A stretch of DNA of 64,000 nt from Pseudomonas capsici. GTDB taxonomy: Bacteria > Pseudomonadota > Gammaproteobacteria > Pseudomonadales > Pseudomonadaceae. Location of the stretch: the NCBI RefSeq assembly GCF_017165765.1, contig NZ_JAFGZD010000004.1, positions 248,001 to 312,000 on the forward strand, read 5' to 3'. Shown piece by piece: positions 49,620 to 60,213 of the stretch (the first letter of the stretch is position 1; each line of letters begins with the position of its first letter). The notes beneath the pieces are model-generated. The model had not been told where the DNA came from and searched no databases. It was given only the letters and a program-made list of their open reading frames with translations. The position numbers and the translations under genes were made by a program.

Positions 49620-50843
49620 TCAAACGGGTTTTTCAGGGGCAGTCAAAGCGGGCACCTTGAACACGTGTCGCAGATACGAGACGAAGTTCGGGTCCTTGCA
49701 CTGCGCCTTGCCTGGCTCATCGGAAATCTTTGCCACGGGTTGCCCGGCGCAGGCAGTCATTTTCAGCACCATGTTCATCGGTGCAATGCCCGGGATGTCG
49801 GCTGTGAGGTTGGTGCCGATCCCGAAGCTGACATTGATGCGTCCGCGCAGCGCCCGGAAGATCTCCAGTGCCTTGGGCAGGCTCAGGCCGTCGGAGAACA
49901 CCAGGGTCTTGCTCGTCGGATCGATGCCCAGCCTCTGATAGTGGGCGATGCATTTTTCAGCCCACTTCACCGGATCGCCCGAGTCGTGGCGCAAGCCGTC
50001 GAACAGCTTGGCGAAATACAGATCGAAGTCGCTCAGGAAGGCATCGGTGGTGATGCAGTCGGTCAGGGCGATACCCAGCAGCCCGCGATACTCGCGAACC
50101 CAGCAGTCCAGTGCTGCGATCTGGCTGTCGATCAGGCGCGGGCCGAGTTGCTGATGCGCCATGATCCATTCATGGGCCATGGTGCCCAGCGGTTTGAGGT
50201 CCAGTTCGCGGGCCAGATGCACATTGCTGGTGCCGACGAACTGACCGGGGAAGTCACGTTTGAGCACCTGCACGATGGCTTCCTGCACGCCGTAGGAGAA
50301 GCGGCGACGGGTGCCGAAGTCGGCGACTTTCAGTTCTGCCAGCTCATCCGTGCTGGCGTTGCTGGTCAGCCACTCGAACTTGTCGTAGAGACGTTCCCGC
50401 GCCTGGCTGAGCATGATGTCCGGGTAGCGATGGCGATTGCGGACTTCGCTGACGATGGCCAGCAACGGCACCTCGAACAGGATCACATGCAGCCACGGAC
50501 CGTGCAGGCGAATGCACAACTCGTCGTTTTCGATGCTGGTCTTCACATAGCGGGTGTTGAAGCGGAACAACCCCAGGAACCTGAGGAAATCCGGCTTCAG
50601 AAAGGTGATGCGTTCCAGAAATGCCAGGTGTTCGCTGCTCAGCGACAGCTCGCAAAGCAACTCGATCTGATGCCTGATCTCGGCCAGATAGGGCCGCAGG
50701 TCCTCGCCGTTCCGGCAACGGAATTCCCACTCCACATCGGTGTTGGGATAGTTATGCAGTACCGCCTGCATCATGGTGAGCTTGTAGAAGTCGGTATCGA
50801 GCAGATTTTGCACGATGCGATTCGAGAAGGCGCTCCCGCTCAT
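49620..50843 (-). CDS. pncB: Nicotinate phosphoribosyltransferase
   Basis: Salvages nicotinate to nicotinate mononucleotide, feeding nadE. 407 residues from ATG 50843; a longer frame to 50903 adds 20 unlikely residues. [25 protein letters not shown] and [10 protein letters not shown] are the characteristic blocks; the active-site His lies in the AHEWIMAHQ region. Followed by nadE after 27 bp. Confidence 0.96.
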   Translation of the reverse strand: MSGSAFSNRIVQNLLDTDFYKLTMMQAVLHNYPNTDVEWEFRCRNGEDLRPYLAEIRHQIELLCELSLSSEHLAFLERITFLKPDFLRFLGLFRFNTRYVKTSIENDELCIRLHGPWLHVILFEVPLLAIVSEVRNRHRYPDIMLSQARERLYDKFEWLTSNASTDELAELKVADFGTRRRFSYGVQEAIVQVLKRDFPGQFVGTSNVHLARELDLKPLGTMAHEWIMAHQQLGPRLIDSQIAALDCWVREYRGLLGIALTDCITTDAFLSDFDLYFAKLFDGLRHDSGDPVKWAEKCIAHYQRLGIDPTSKTLVFSDGLSLPKALEIFRALRGRINVSFGIGTNLTADIPGIAPMNMVLKMTACAGQPVAKISDEPGKAQCKDPNFVSYLRHVFKVPALTAPEKPV

Positions 50844-51335
50844 TGATTCGGATCTCCAGAGCAGCCGATAACGTTGGGCTCGCGAATGTCCTGTTCTGAG
50901 CACTCGCGGCCTGCTGGGTTCCCATTGTCACCCTTTACTTGCCGGATGATCCAACGGTTCCCGCATCGAGTGCAGAAAATCCGGGACAGCGATGTGCATC
51001 GGACATCTCCCGGTAACACGCCGGTGTGCCCCATGCCGGTTCCTGCAGGCCGGGTTTGTGCATCATTGCCAGCGTTTTCCCGTGCTTCCACTAACCTCAA
51101 ATGGTGCGTCTCGTAGCGCATGCGCACTGGGGGTGTGCACTTCGGTGACGTGACCGGTTACAGCCGGGTTGCACGTCAGGGAGTGTGTGGTTCGCCGTTT
51201 CTGTCTGTTCGGGTTGCGCCATGTTTTTCCATGGTTGCACCTTTTGCATTGCAGACGGTTGCACGGCCCTTTTCCAAGGACCGGTCAGTACCGAGACGGC
51301 TGCACAGACATTCCGATTCGCCGAATGAAAAGTGA
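50844..51335. other. Non-coding regulatory spacer between pncB and the ABC importer
   Basis: No gene I can support in this stretch. It contains a palindrome near 51113-51125 (GCGCATGCGC), repeated GGTTGCAC elements from 51167 to 51266, and the sigma-54 promoter at its right end. The left part (50844-51100) has no structure that I recognise apart from the upstream region of pncB. Confidence 0.5.
51167..51266 (+). promoter_or_regulatory. Cluster of GGTTGCAC repeats, candidate enhancer sites
   Basis: GGTTGCAC occurs at 51167, 51233 and 51257 and as GGTTGCGC at 51212, all in the same orientation. Between the second and third lies a dyad CCATG-N6-CATGG (51219-51223 with 51230-51234). The cluster lies 70-170 bp upstream of a sigma-54 promoter, the normal position for an enhancer-binding activator. 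The activator is unknown. Confidence 0.55.
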
Positions 51336-51351
51336 TGGCACGCCCCTTGCT
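51336..51351 (+). promoter_or_regulatory. Sigma-54 (RpoN) promoter of the ABC importer operon
   Basis: TGGCACG (51336-51342), four bases, then TTGCT (51347-51351), an exact match to the -24/-12 consensus TGGCACG-N4-TTGCW. It lies 55 bp upstream of the substrate-binding protein gene start and in the right direction. Confidence 0.85.
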
Positions 51352-51406
51352 CTACGCAACTCTTGTAGTTGCAGTGCTAATTAAAAAAACCTCAGGAGCA
51401 CCACTC

Positions 51407-52543
51407 ATGTCGCATACGTTTTACAGGAAAGGCTTTCTGGCAATCGCAGTGGCAACTGCATTGGGCGTATCTTCGTTTGCCCAGGCCGACGTGAAGATTG
51501 GCGTTGCAGGCCCGATGACCGGTGCCAACGCATCGTTTGGCGAGCAGTATATGAAGGGCGCTCAGGCGGCTGCGGATGCGATCAACGCAGCAGGTGGCGT
51601 CAACGGGGAGAAGATTGTTCTGGTCCGTGGCGATGATGCCTGTGAGCCGAAGCAGGCCGTGGCTGTCGCCAACCGTCTGGTCGATCAGGACAAGGTTGTG
51701 GGAGTTGTGGGGCACTTCTGTTCCTCATCCACCATTCCGGCTTCTGAGGTCTACAGCGATGCAGGCGTGATTGCCATCACTCCGGGCTCCACCAACCCGG
51801 CTGTTACCGAGCGTGGCCTTAAGGAAATGTTCCGCATGTGCGGACGTGACGACCAGCAAGGCGTGGTCGCCGGCGATTACATCGTCGACGTGCTCAAGGG
51901 CAAGAAAATCGCGGTTATTCACGACAAGGACACCTACGGTCAGGGGCTTGCCGATGCAACCCGTGCGCAACTGGCCAAGCGCGGCGTGAAAGAGGTCCTG
52001 TACGAGGGCCTGACCCGTGGTGAAAAAGACTTCAGCGCCCTGGTCACCAAGATCCGCTCGGTGGGTGCCGATGTTGTCTACTTCGGTGGTCTGCACCCGG
52101 AGGCTGGCCCTCTGGTTCGTCAACTGCGCGAGCAGGGCCTCAAGGACGTCAAGTTCATGTCCGATGATGGCGTCGTGACCGATGAGCTGGTGACCACCGC
52201 TGGTGGCCCTCAGTACGTGGATGGCGTGTACATGACCTTCGGTGCGGACCCGCGTCTGCTGCCTGACAGCAAGGCTGTGGTCGATGAATTCCGCAAGTCC
52301 GGTTACGAGCCTGAAGGTTACACCCTGTATGCCTACGCCTCGGTGCAGGCATTGGCAGCCGGTTTCAATGGTGCCAAGTCCAACAAGGGCGAGGCGGCTG
52401 CGACCTGGCTCAAGGCCAACCCGGTCAAGACGGTCATGGGCGAGAAGTCCTGGGACGCCAAGGGTGACCTGAAAGTCTCCGACTATGTGGTGTATCAGTG
52501 GGACGCGACCGGTAAATACAAGCAGCTTGAACAGCAGAAGTGA
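51407..52543 (+). CDS. Branched-chain amino acid type ABC transporter, periplasmic binding protein
   Basis: Type I periplasmic binding protein of the BraC/LivJ family, 378 residues from ATG 51407 (SD CAGGAG). Signal peptide about 1-27 (SSFAQA before DVKIGVAGPM). Ligand-pocket blocks typical of the family: GDDACEPKQAVAVANRLV, GHFCSSSTIPAS and YFGGLHPEAGPL. It is a paralogue rather than the classical BraC as I remember that sequence, so the ligand may not be Leu/Ile/Val. First gene of a five-gene operon, separated from the permeases by a hairpin. Confidence 0.9.
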   Translation: MSHTFYRKGFLAIAVATALGVSSFAQADVKIGVAGPMTGANASFGEQYMKGAQAAADAINAAGGVNGEKIVLVRGDDACEPKQAVAVANRLVDQDKVVGVVGHFCSSSTIPASEVYSDAGVIAITPGSTNPAVTERGLKEMFRMCGRDDQQGVVAGDYIVDVLKGKKIAVIHDKDTYGQGLADATRAQLAKRGVKEVLYEGLTRGEKDFSALVTKIRSVGADVVYFGGLHPEAGPLVRQLREQGLKDVKFMSDDGVVTDELVTTAGGPQYVDGVYMTFGADPRLLPDSKAVVDEFRKSGYEPEGYTLYAYASVQALAAGFNGAKSNKGEAAATWLKANPVKTVMGEKSWDAKGDLKVSDYVVYQWDATGKYKQLEQQK

Positions 52544-52556
52544 GATAGATACAGCG

Positions 52557-52583
52557 CCTGTCCTGCCTTTCGGGCAGGACAGG
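52557..52583 (+). other. Perfect 11-bp stem-loop between binding protein and permease genes
   Basis: CCTGTCCTGCC (52557-52567) pairs fully with GGCAGGACAGG (52573-52583) around TTTCG, 14 bp past the binding-protein stop. No T tail follows. Such hairpins stabilise the upstream mRNA or cause partial termination, giving more binding protein than permease. Confidence 0.75.
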
Positions 52584-52707
52584 CATGCTAACGGGCTCGC
52601 ACCTCGGCGGGCCTGGACTCTTCTGTTGCCGCAGGACCTGCTCGTTGTGCCCGACCGGGCGGGGCGAGCAGTGCCTTGAGCGGCCTTCAAGTGTGTGAGC
52701 GTGCGTG

Positions 52708-53622
52708 ATGGACGGTATTTTCCTGCAGCAAATGGTCAACGGACTGACTCTCGGGTCTGTCTACGGCCTCATTGCCATCGGTTACACGATGGTCTACGGC
52801 ATTATCGGCATGATCAACTTCGCCCACGGCGACGTTTACATGATCTCCGCCTACCTGGCCGCAATCGGCTTGGCGGTCCTGTCTTTCTTCGGTCTGGAGT
52901 CCTTTCCATTCCTGATTCTGGGCACACTGATCTTTACCATCGTGGTGACAGGTGTCTACGGTTTCGTCATCGAGCGGGTGGCCTACAAGCCGCTGCGCAA
53001 CTCGACCCGGCTGGCACCGCTGATCAGCGCCATCGGGATTTCCCTGATCCTGCAGAACTACGCGCAGATCAGTCAGGGTGCCCGGCAGCAGGGTGTACCC
53101 ACGCTGCTTGAAGGCGCCTGGCGCTTCGAGGTCGGAACCGGCTTCGTGCAGATCACCTACACCAAGATCTTCATTCTGATCGCCGCTTTCGCCGGCATGG
53201 CGTTGCTGACCTACATCATCAAGTACACCCGGCTGGGGCGCATGTGTCGTGCGACTCAACAGGACCGCAAGATGGCGTCGATCCTGGGCATCAACACCGA
53301 TCGCGTGATTTCCTACGTATTCATCATCGGTGCAGCCATGGCCGCGCTGGCGGGTGTGCTGATCACCATGAACTACGGCACATTCGATTTCTATGCCGGC
53401 TTCGTCATCGGTATCAAGGCGTTCACTGCCGCAGTACTGGGGGGCATCGGTTCGCTACCGGGCGCGATGCTGGGTGGCCTGATTCTCGGGGTTGCCGAGT
53501 CGCAGTTCTCCGGGCTGATCAACTCCGATTACAAAGACGTGTTCAGTTTCGGCCTGTTGGTACTGATCCTGATTTTCCGTCCTCAAGGCCTGTTGGGTCG
53601 CCCACTCGTGGCGAAGGTATAA
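52708..53622 (+). CDS. livH: Branched-chain amino acid type ABC permease LivH
   Basis: 304 residues with about eight membrane helices. GYTMVYGIIGMINFAHGDVYM near the start and AAVLGGIGSLPGAMLGGL near the end are LivH/BraD signatures. ATG 52708 preferred over the adjacent GTG 52705. The 85 bp between hairpin and start hold no gene. livM follows after two bases. Confidence 0.94.
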   Translation: MDGIFLQQMVNGLTLGSVYGLIAIGYTMVYGIIGMINFAHGDVYMISAYLAAIGLAVLSFFGLESFPFLILGTLIFTIVVTGVYGFVIERVAYKPLRNSTRLAPLISAIGISLILQNYAQISQGARQQGVPTLLEGAWRFEVGTGFVQITYTKIFILIAAFAGMALLTYIIKYTRLGRMCRATQQDRKMASILGINTDRVISYVFIIGAAMAALAGVLITMNYGTFDFYAGFVIGIKAFTAAVLGGIGSLPGAMLGGLILGVAESQFSGLINSDYKDVFSFGLLVLILIFRPQGLLGRPLVAKV

Positions 53623-53624
53623 GT

Positions 53625-54923
53625 ATGTCTGCTCCTGTCGCTCCTATCGATATCAAGAAAAGCCTGATCGACGCCGTGATTGCCGGGCTGCTGGCGCTGA
53701 TCGTCTTCGGTCCGATTGTCGGCGTCGTGCTCGACGGCTACAGCTTCAACCTGCAACCGACCCGTGTCGCCCTGCTGGTGGCGGTGGTCATGGCGGGCCG
53801 TTTCCTCATGAGCCTGTTCCTGCAGACGCCAAAGGGTATTCGCATTGGCCAGAGTTTCGAGAGTTCAGGTTCGGGCGTGCATGTGCTCAAGCCCGATCAC
53901 AAGTCGAGTCTCTACTGGATCATCCCGCTGCTGATCGTGATCGCCATCGTGTTCCCGATCTTTGCCAACAAGTACCTGCTGACCGTGGTCATTCTCGGGC
54001 TGATCTACGTGCTGCTCGGGCTGGGCCTGAACATCGTGGTCGGCCTGGCCGGGCTGCTGGACCTGGGTTATGTGGCGTTCTATGCCATTGGTGCCTATGG
54101 CCTGGCCCTGGGGTATCAGTATCTGGGCCTGGGCTTCTGGTCGGCGTTGCCGCTGGCGGCGATTGCCGCCGCACTGGCCGGGTGCATTCTGGGCTTTCCG
54201 GTGTTGCGCATGCATGGCGACTATCTGGCCATCGTGACCCTGGGGTTCGGTGAGATCATCCGGCTGGTGCTCAACAACTGGCTGTCCTTTACCGGCGGCC
54301 CGAATGGCGTACCCGTGCCTTCGCCTACCTTCTTTGGCCTGGAGTTCGGACGCCGCGCCAGAGAGGGAGGCACCCCGATTCACGAATATTTCGGCTTCGA
54401 TTACAACCCGGACCTGAAATTCCTGTTCATCTACACCGTGCTGTTCATCGTGGTGCTGGCCGTGTTGTTCATCAAGCACCGCCTGACCCGCATGCCGATC
54501 GGTCGCGCCTGGGAAGCGCTGCGTGAAGACGAGATTGCCTGCCGCTCGATGGGCCTCAATCATGTGCTGGTCAAGCTCTCGGCGTTCACCATCGGCGCTT
54601 CGACGGCCGGCCTGGCCGGGGTGTTCTTTGCCAGCTATCAGGGCTTCGTCAACCCGACTTCGTTCACCTTCTTCGAGTCGGCGCTGATCCTGGCCATCGT
54701 GGTGCTGGGCGGGATGGGCTCGACGGTGGGCGTGGTGATCGCGGCCTTCGTGCTGACTGTGGCGCCTGAACTGCTGCGCAGCTTCTCCGAGTATCGGGTG
54801 CTGCTGTTCGGCATCTTGATGGTGTTGATGATGATCTGGCGGCCTCGCGGTCTGATCCGCATCAGCCGTACCGGTGTGGTGCCGCGCAAGGGCGTGCTGA
54901 GCAAAGAAGGAGCGGCGTCATGA
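53625..54923 (+). CDS. livM: Branched-chain amino acid type ABC permease LivM
   Basis: 432 residues from ATG 53625; the reading frame is open upstream inside livH but this start gives the normal N-terminus. Extra N-terminal hydrophobic segments (about 15-65) precede the core of eight helices (NIVVGLAGLLDLGYVAFYAIGAYG; GWAWEALREDE-like block GRAWEALREDEIACRSMG; VVLGGMGSTVGVVIAAF). The last four bases overlap livG (ATGA). Confidence 0.94.
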   Translation: MSAPVAPIDIKKSLIDAVIAGLLALIVFGPIVGVVLDGYSFNLQPTRVALLVAVVMAGRFLMSLFLQTPKGIRIGQSFESSGSGVHVLKPDHKSSLYWIIPLLIVIAIVFPIFANKYLLTVVILGLIYVLLGLGLNIVVGLAGLLDLGYVAFYAIGAYGLALGYQYLGLGFWSALPLAAIAAALAGCILGFPVLRMHGDYLAIVTLGFGEIIRLVLNNWLSFTGGPNGVPVPSPTFFGLEFGRRAREGGTPIHEYFGFDYNPDLKFLFIYTVLFIVVLAVLFIKHRLTRMPIGRAWEALREDEIACRSMGLNHVLVKLSAFTIGASTAGLAGVFFASYQGFVNPTSFTFFESALILAIVVLGGMGSTVGVVIAAFVLTVAPELLRSFSEYRVLLFGILMVLMMIWRPRGLIRISRTGVVPRKGVLSKEGAAS

Positions 54924-55795
54924 GCAATGAAGTCATTCTCTCGGTCGAGCATCTGATGATGCATTTCGGTGGCATCAAGGCGTTGAGCGATGTCAGCCTG
55001 CAAGTTCGTCGCAACTCGATCTTTGCCCTGATCGGCCCCAACGGTGCGGGCAAGACCACGGTCTTCAACTGCCTGACCGGTTTCTACAAGGCCACCGGCG
55101 GACGTATCGAGCTGCATACCCGTGGCAAGACCACCGATGTGATCAAACTGCTGGGCGAATCCTTTGCCGCGACAGACTTCGTCTCGCCCAAGAGCTTCTT
55201 CAGCCGTGTGTACTACAAGATGTTCGGCGGCACCCACCTGGTCAACCGGGCCGGGCTGGCGCGCACGTTCCAGAACATTCGACTGTTCAAGGAAATGTCG
55301 GTGGTAGAAAACCTGCTGGTGGCCCAGCACATGTGGGTCAATCGCAGTCTGCTCAGCGGCATTCTCAATACCAGGGGCTACCGCAAGGCTGAGGAAGACG
55401 CTCTCAACACGGCGTTCTACTGGCTGGAAGTGGTGGACCTGGTGGATTGCGCCAACCGCCTGGCGGGTGAGCTGTCCTACGGTCAGCAGCGCCGCCTGGA
55501 AATTGCCCGGGCCATGTGCACGCGGCCCCAGGTGATCTGCCTCGATGAACCCGCCGCCGGCCTCAACCCTCAGGAAACCGAAGCCCTGAGTGGCATGATC
55601 CGCCTGCTGAGGGACGAACACGACATGACCATCGTGCTTATCGAGCACGACATGGGCATGGTCATGAACATTTCCGACGATATTGTGGTGCTGGATCATG
55701 GCAACGTGATTGCCGCCGGTGGGCCGGAGCAGATCCGCAACGACCCGAAAGTGATCGCTGCCTATCTGGGCGCTGATGAAGAGGAATTGGTATGA
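54920..55795 (+). CDS. livG: Branched-chain amino acid type ABC ATPase LivG
   Basis: 291 residues: Walker A GPNGAGKTT (39-47), signature LSYGQQRRLEIARAM, Walker B VICLDEPAAGLNP and the H-loop IEHDMGMVM. About 25-35 residues longer than typical LivG because of an insertion between Walker A and the Q-loop region (roughly residues 65-105, around DVIKLLGESFAATDF). Energises LivH/LivM with LivF. Overlaps both neighbours by four bases. Confidence 0.94.
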   Translation: MSNEVILSVEHLMMHFGGIKALSDVSLQVRRNSIFALIGPNGAGKTTVFNCLTGFYKATGGRIELHTRGKTTDVIKLLGESFAATDFVSPKSFFSRVYYKMFGGTHLVNRAGLARTFQNIRLFKEMSVVENLLVAQHMWVNRSLLSGILNTRGYRKAEEDALNTAFYWLEVVDLVDCANRLAGELSYGQQRRLEIARAMCTRPQVICLDEPAAGLNPQETEALSGMIRLLRDEHDMTIVLIEHDMGMVMNISDDIVVLDHGNVIAAGGPEQIRNDPKVIAAYLGADEEELV

Positions 55796-56508
55796 GCAGG
55801 CCGATCCTCGAAATGAAAGAGATCGATGTGTATTACGGGCCGATCCAGGCTCTGAAGAAGGTTTCGCTGCATATCGATGAAGGCGAAACCGTGAGCCTGA
55901 TCGGCTCCAACGGCGCGGGCAAGTCCACGCTGCTGATGTCGATCTTCGGCCAGCCGCGTGCTGCCAGTGGGCAGATCCTCTATCAGGGTATCGACATCAC
56001 ACAGAAGTCGTCGCACTACATCGCTTCCAACGGCATTGCGCAGTCGCCGGAGGGGCGGCGGATATTCCCCGACATGTCGGTCGAGGAAAACCTGTTGATG
56101 GGCACTATCCCGATCGGCGACAAGTATTCGGCCGAAGACATGCAGCGCATGTTCGATCTGTTTCCCCGGCTCAAGGAGCGCCGTAACCAGCGCGCCATGA
56201 CCATGTCCGGGGGCGAACAGCAGATGCTGGCCATTGCCCGCGCCTTGATGAGTCGCCCGAAACTGCTATTGCTCGACGAACCGAGCCTCGGCCTGGCACC
56301 CATCATCGTCAAACAGATCTTCTCGACCCTGCGCGAACTGGCGGCCACCGGCATGACGATCTTCCTGGTCGAGCAGAATGCCAACCATGCCCTCAAGCTG
56401 TCCGACCGTGCGTATGTGATGGTCAACGGCGAGATCCGCCTGTCGGGTACCGGGCAGGAATTGCTGGTAAATGAAGAAGTCAGGAACGCTTATCTGGGCG
56501 GCCACTGA
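55792..56508 (+). CDS. livF: Branched-chain amino acid type ABC ATPase LivF
   Basis: 238 residues: Walker A GSNGAGKST (38-46), signature MSGGEQQMLAIARAL, Walker B LLLDEPSLGLAP, and H-loop FLVEQNANHAL. Normal LivF length. Last gene of the operon, followed by a strong terminator 30 bp after the stop. Confidence 0.95.
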   Translation: MSRPILEMKEIDVYYGPIQALKKVSLHIDEGETVSLIGSNGAGKSTLLMSIFGQPRAASGQILYQGIDITQKSSHYIASNGIAQSPEGRRIFPDMSVEENLLMGTIPIGDKYSAEDMQRMFDLFPRLKERRNQRAMTMSGGEQQMLAIARALMSRPKLLLLDEPSLGLAPIIVKQIFSTLRELAATGMTIFLVEQNANHALKLSDRAYVMVNGEIRLSGTGQELLVNEEVRNAYLGGH

Positions 56509-56537
56509 TTCAGTCAAAAAAGCAGCGTTTTATCCTG

Positions 56538-56573
56538 GCGCCCCGAGTGTATTTCACTCGGGGCGCTGTTTTT
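56538..56573 (+). terminator. Terminator of the ABC importer operon
   Basis: Twelve perfect pairs (GCGCCCCGAGTG 56538-56549 with 56555-56566), five-base loop, then TGTTTTT. Confidence 0.9.
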
Positions 56574-56837
56574 CCAATTGTGGAAAACAATTTTGACTAC
56601 CCCTCGAAACGCGACATAAAGCCGCTGCAAACGGTTGTTTTGTCACGGTTTTGACTTGTTCAGGTTTATTGTGGAACCGGCTGTTAATAACTTGGGAGTA
56701 TTTGGCTGGAGGCCTTTAGATATAAGGGCTATAGCGGTGTGGTTGTTTTTTGATCAGCCATTTTTGGATGCTCTTCAGAGGCTTTTGTCAACGCCCCGAT
56801 ACCTGGTTGTTCATACAGTTGGTGCAGGTTTCAAGCC

Positions 56838-58013
<1,176 letters not shown>

Positions 58014-58040
58014 TGCCGGTCAGTCAGGCACAAACAAAAC

Positions 58041-58130
58041 TTGTTGGAGGCAGCTTGCTGGCGAAACGGCCTGAAAACCTACAGATGTTCTGCGTCTGTT
58101 GAAGTCGCCAGCAAGCTGTCTCCCACAAAG
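58041..58130. repeat. REPIN, copy B
   Basis: TTGGAGGCAGCTTGCTGGCG on the left, CGCCAGCAAGCTGTCTCCCA on the right, spacer of about 50 bp. Read in reverse complement it follows copy A (40699-40792) through arms and spacer, with a few substitutions and a small gap. Lies between the converging ends of the SDR and AGE genes. Confidence 0.85.
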
Positions 58131-58150
58131 TGATTTGTGACCTGACTGCC

Positions 58151-59281
58151 CTACAGGTGTTCGGCCAGGCCGATGTAACAGGTTGCCAGGTGATAGGGCG
58201 TGGTCGAGGGCATATCGCTGCGGCTGACCTTGCCTTCGGTGTCCAGGCATTCATGCCAGCCACCGGCGTGCAGGAAGCGTTGCTGCAATGCAATCATCTG
58301 CTCGGCCAGACGCTTTCCAGTGTCCGGCCGCAGCGCCAAAGCCCGCAGGTATTCAGCCTGCGCCCAGATTCTCTGGGTGCCATCCCGTATAACACCGTCA
58401 CAGGTCAGCATCGCGGTCACAGCACCGGTCTGCGGGTCGACACCCTGAGCTTCTGCAAGCGTGAATGCCCGGTTCAACGAGGCATAAAGCTCGGTACCGT
58501 GCAGTTCGGCAGAGGTGTGCAGCAGGAAGAACCACTCGAACTGATGCCCCGGCTCATACCAGTTATCCACAGCCCCCAGCGGTTTCTCCAGCATCACGCC
58601 GGTGGCCGGGTCGATGAAGCGGCGCTGCATGTGCGTGACCAGGCCATCCAGAGCGGTCTGGGTCTCTGGATCGGCGCGTACCGACAGTGTGGCCAGAAAC
58701 GCCTCCGCCAGATGCATCAACGGGTTCTGCAAAGGTCCGCTGCCCAGCGGGGACCAGTCTTCGTCCAGGCTCGCTTCGTAAAGGCCTGCGCCATCATCGA
58801 AACGCTCGGCAACAACGCTGAGTGCGGCATTGAGTGCGGACTCGGCCAGCGGTGCTTTGACCCTGGCCCAGTAATGGGCGAAGGCAAAGATGATGAAGGC
58901 ATGGGTATAGAGGTCTTTACGGCGATCCAGCGGTTGGCCTTGTGGATCGATGCTGTAAAACCAGCCGCCATGTTCAGCATCATGAAAGTGTTGCTGCATG
59001 GAACGAAACAGCGCGCCAGCACGGGTTGCGGCGTCAGGAAAGTCCGGATGCCCGATCAGGCCGGAAAACAGGAACAACTGCCGGGCGCAGGCCATGGCCC
59101 GGTAACGCTGGGGCGGCAAGGGCTGATGATGGGCGTCGAGCGCCTCATAAGGCAACGCCAGTTGCGCATTCCAGCCAGGCCCCTGCCAGAGCGGCACGAC
59201 GACTTTGTAGAAGTGTTCCTGAAGGCGGGTGAGGCTGGAGGTCAAGTCAGACCTCGAGGCAGAACTGGAAGCATGGGGCAT
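58151..59281 (-). CDS. AGE-family sugar epimerase/isomerase
   Basis: 376 residues forming an (alpha/alpha)6 barrel typical of N-acylglucosamine 2-epimerase relatives. Conserved blocks: RRKDLYTHAFIIFAFAHYW (121-139), PLMHLAEAFLA (188-198), the catalytic His region EPGHQFEWF with H246, and TPYHLATCY near the C-terminus. Pseudomonad members of this size are often mannose or aldose-ketose isomerases rather than true N-acetylglucosamine epimerases; the substrate cannot be settled from sequence. A perfect DnaA box lies within it. Flanked by REP elements on both sides. Confidence 0.82.
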   Translation of the reverse strand: MPHASSSASRSDLTSSLTRLQEHFYKVVVPLWQGPGWNAQLALPYEALDAHHQPLPPQRYRAMACARQLFLFSGLIGHPDFPDAATRAGALFRSMQQHFHDAEHGGWFYSIDPQGQPLDRRKDLYTHAFIIFAFAHYWARVKAPLAESALNAALSVVAERFDDGAGLYEASLDEDWSPLGSGPLQNPLMHLAEAFLATLSVRADPETQTALDGLVTHMQRRFIDPATGVMLEKPLGAVDNWYEPGHQFEWFFLLHTSAELHGTELYASLNRAFTLAEAQGVDPQTGAVTAMLTCDGVIRDGTQRIWAQAEYLRALALRPDTGKRLAEQMIALQQRFLHAGGWHECLDTEGKVSRSDMPSTTPYHLATCYIGLAEHL

Positions 59282-59357
59282 CGGCTGGCGTCATGGCAGT
59301 GTCGAGATGCGCGACATGTTAGCAGGAGGCGCTCGGGATTTTGCGCTCAGGCCGCCG

Positions 59358-59381
59358 CAGGAGCGAATTTATTCGCGAACG
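59358..59381. repeat. REP half-element between AGE gene and davA
   Basis: CAGGAGCGAATTTATTCGCG with AACG, a palindromic half of the ATTCATTCGCGA family. Confidence 0.55.
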
Positions 59382-59394
59382 ACGCCCTGAAAAC

Positions 59395-60195
59395 TCAGCA
59401 CTTGGTCAGATCGCCGTACAACCCTGGCCGCCGATCCTGGAAATAGGTCGTGATCGCCCGTGAGCCTTCCATCAATGGCCTGTCCAGATCGCCGGTCATC
59501 AGCGTCTCATCCCGCGCCGCCAGGGCCGGGCGACTGCCGTCCGGGGCGCAAATGCTGCTTTGTCCGCAGTAATGAATTTCGCCCTCGCTGCCACAGTAAT
59601 TGGCATACACCACATAACACTGGTTCTCGAACGCCCGCGCCCGCACGGTAATGTCACAGACGAAATCGTAAGGCTCCATGTTTGCCGTGGGCACGACAAT
59701 CAGTTCGGCACCGGCGAGGGCAAGGCGACGGGTGTTTTCGGGGAATTCCACGTCGTAGCAGATCAGCAGGCCGAGACGCCAGCCATCAAGCTCCACCACC
59801 GGAAAGTCATCGCTGCCCGCGGTGAACATCGACTTGTCCAGCTCGCCGTAGAGGTGCGTCTTGCGATAGTTGGCCAGGCTTTGCCCATGGCTGTCGAGCA
59901 GTTGCACGGCGTTGTAAATGCAGCCATCACTGCCCAGTTCGGGATAGCCATACACAATCGCGATACCGTGGTTGCGGGCAATGGCTGCGACACGAGATGC
60001 GGCCAGTCCATCGACCGGTTGCGCCAGTTTGCGGGCCGCTTCTGCTCCGATGTTGTAACCGGTCAGGAACATCTCCGGGCAGACCAGCAGGCCAGCCTGT
60101 TGCTCCGCTGCCGCCCGCGCCTGCTGGTCCAGCCGCAACAGGTTGGCAGCGATATCCAGCGGCAGGGGCGGGCATTGATAAAACGCGATACGCAT
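59395..60195 (-). CDS. davA: 5-aminopentanamidase (delta-aminovaleramidase)
   Basis: Nitrilase-superfamily amidase, 266 residues, with catalytic E41 (CPEMFLTGY), K112 (YRKTHLYGELD) and C146 (LLICYDVEFPE). The N-terminus and the three blocks closely resemble DavA of P. putida as I remember it. It hydrolyses 5-aminopentanamide to 5-aminovalerate, the second step of oxidative lysine breakdown. It starts 18 bp after davB ends, so product of DavB is its substrate. The pairing makes the assignment strong. Confidence 0.88.
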   Translation of the reverse strand: MRIAFYQCPPLPLDIAANLLRLDQQARAAAEQQAGLLVCPEMFLTGYNIGAEAARKLAQPVDGLAASRVAAIARNHGIAIVYGYPELGSDGCIYNAVQLLDSHGQSLANYRKTHLYGELDKSMFTAGSDDFPVVELDGWRLGLLICYDVEFPENTRRLALAGAELIVVPTANMEPYDFVCDITVRARAFENQCYVVYANYCGSEGEIHYCGQSSICAPDGSRPALAARDETLMTGDLDRPLMEGSRAITTYFQDRRPGLYGDLTKC

Positions 60196-60213
60196 GGCTG
60201 TTTTCCTTCTGAA

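Noticed and set aside
58130..59446. 438-codon plus-strand frame over the AGE gene
   Set aside because: The minus-strand AGE protein has clear family blocks; the plus frame also runs through REP DNA.
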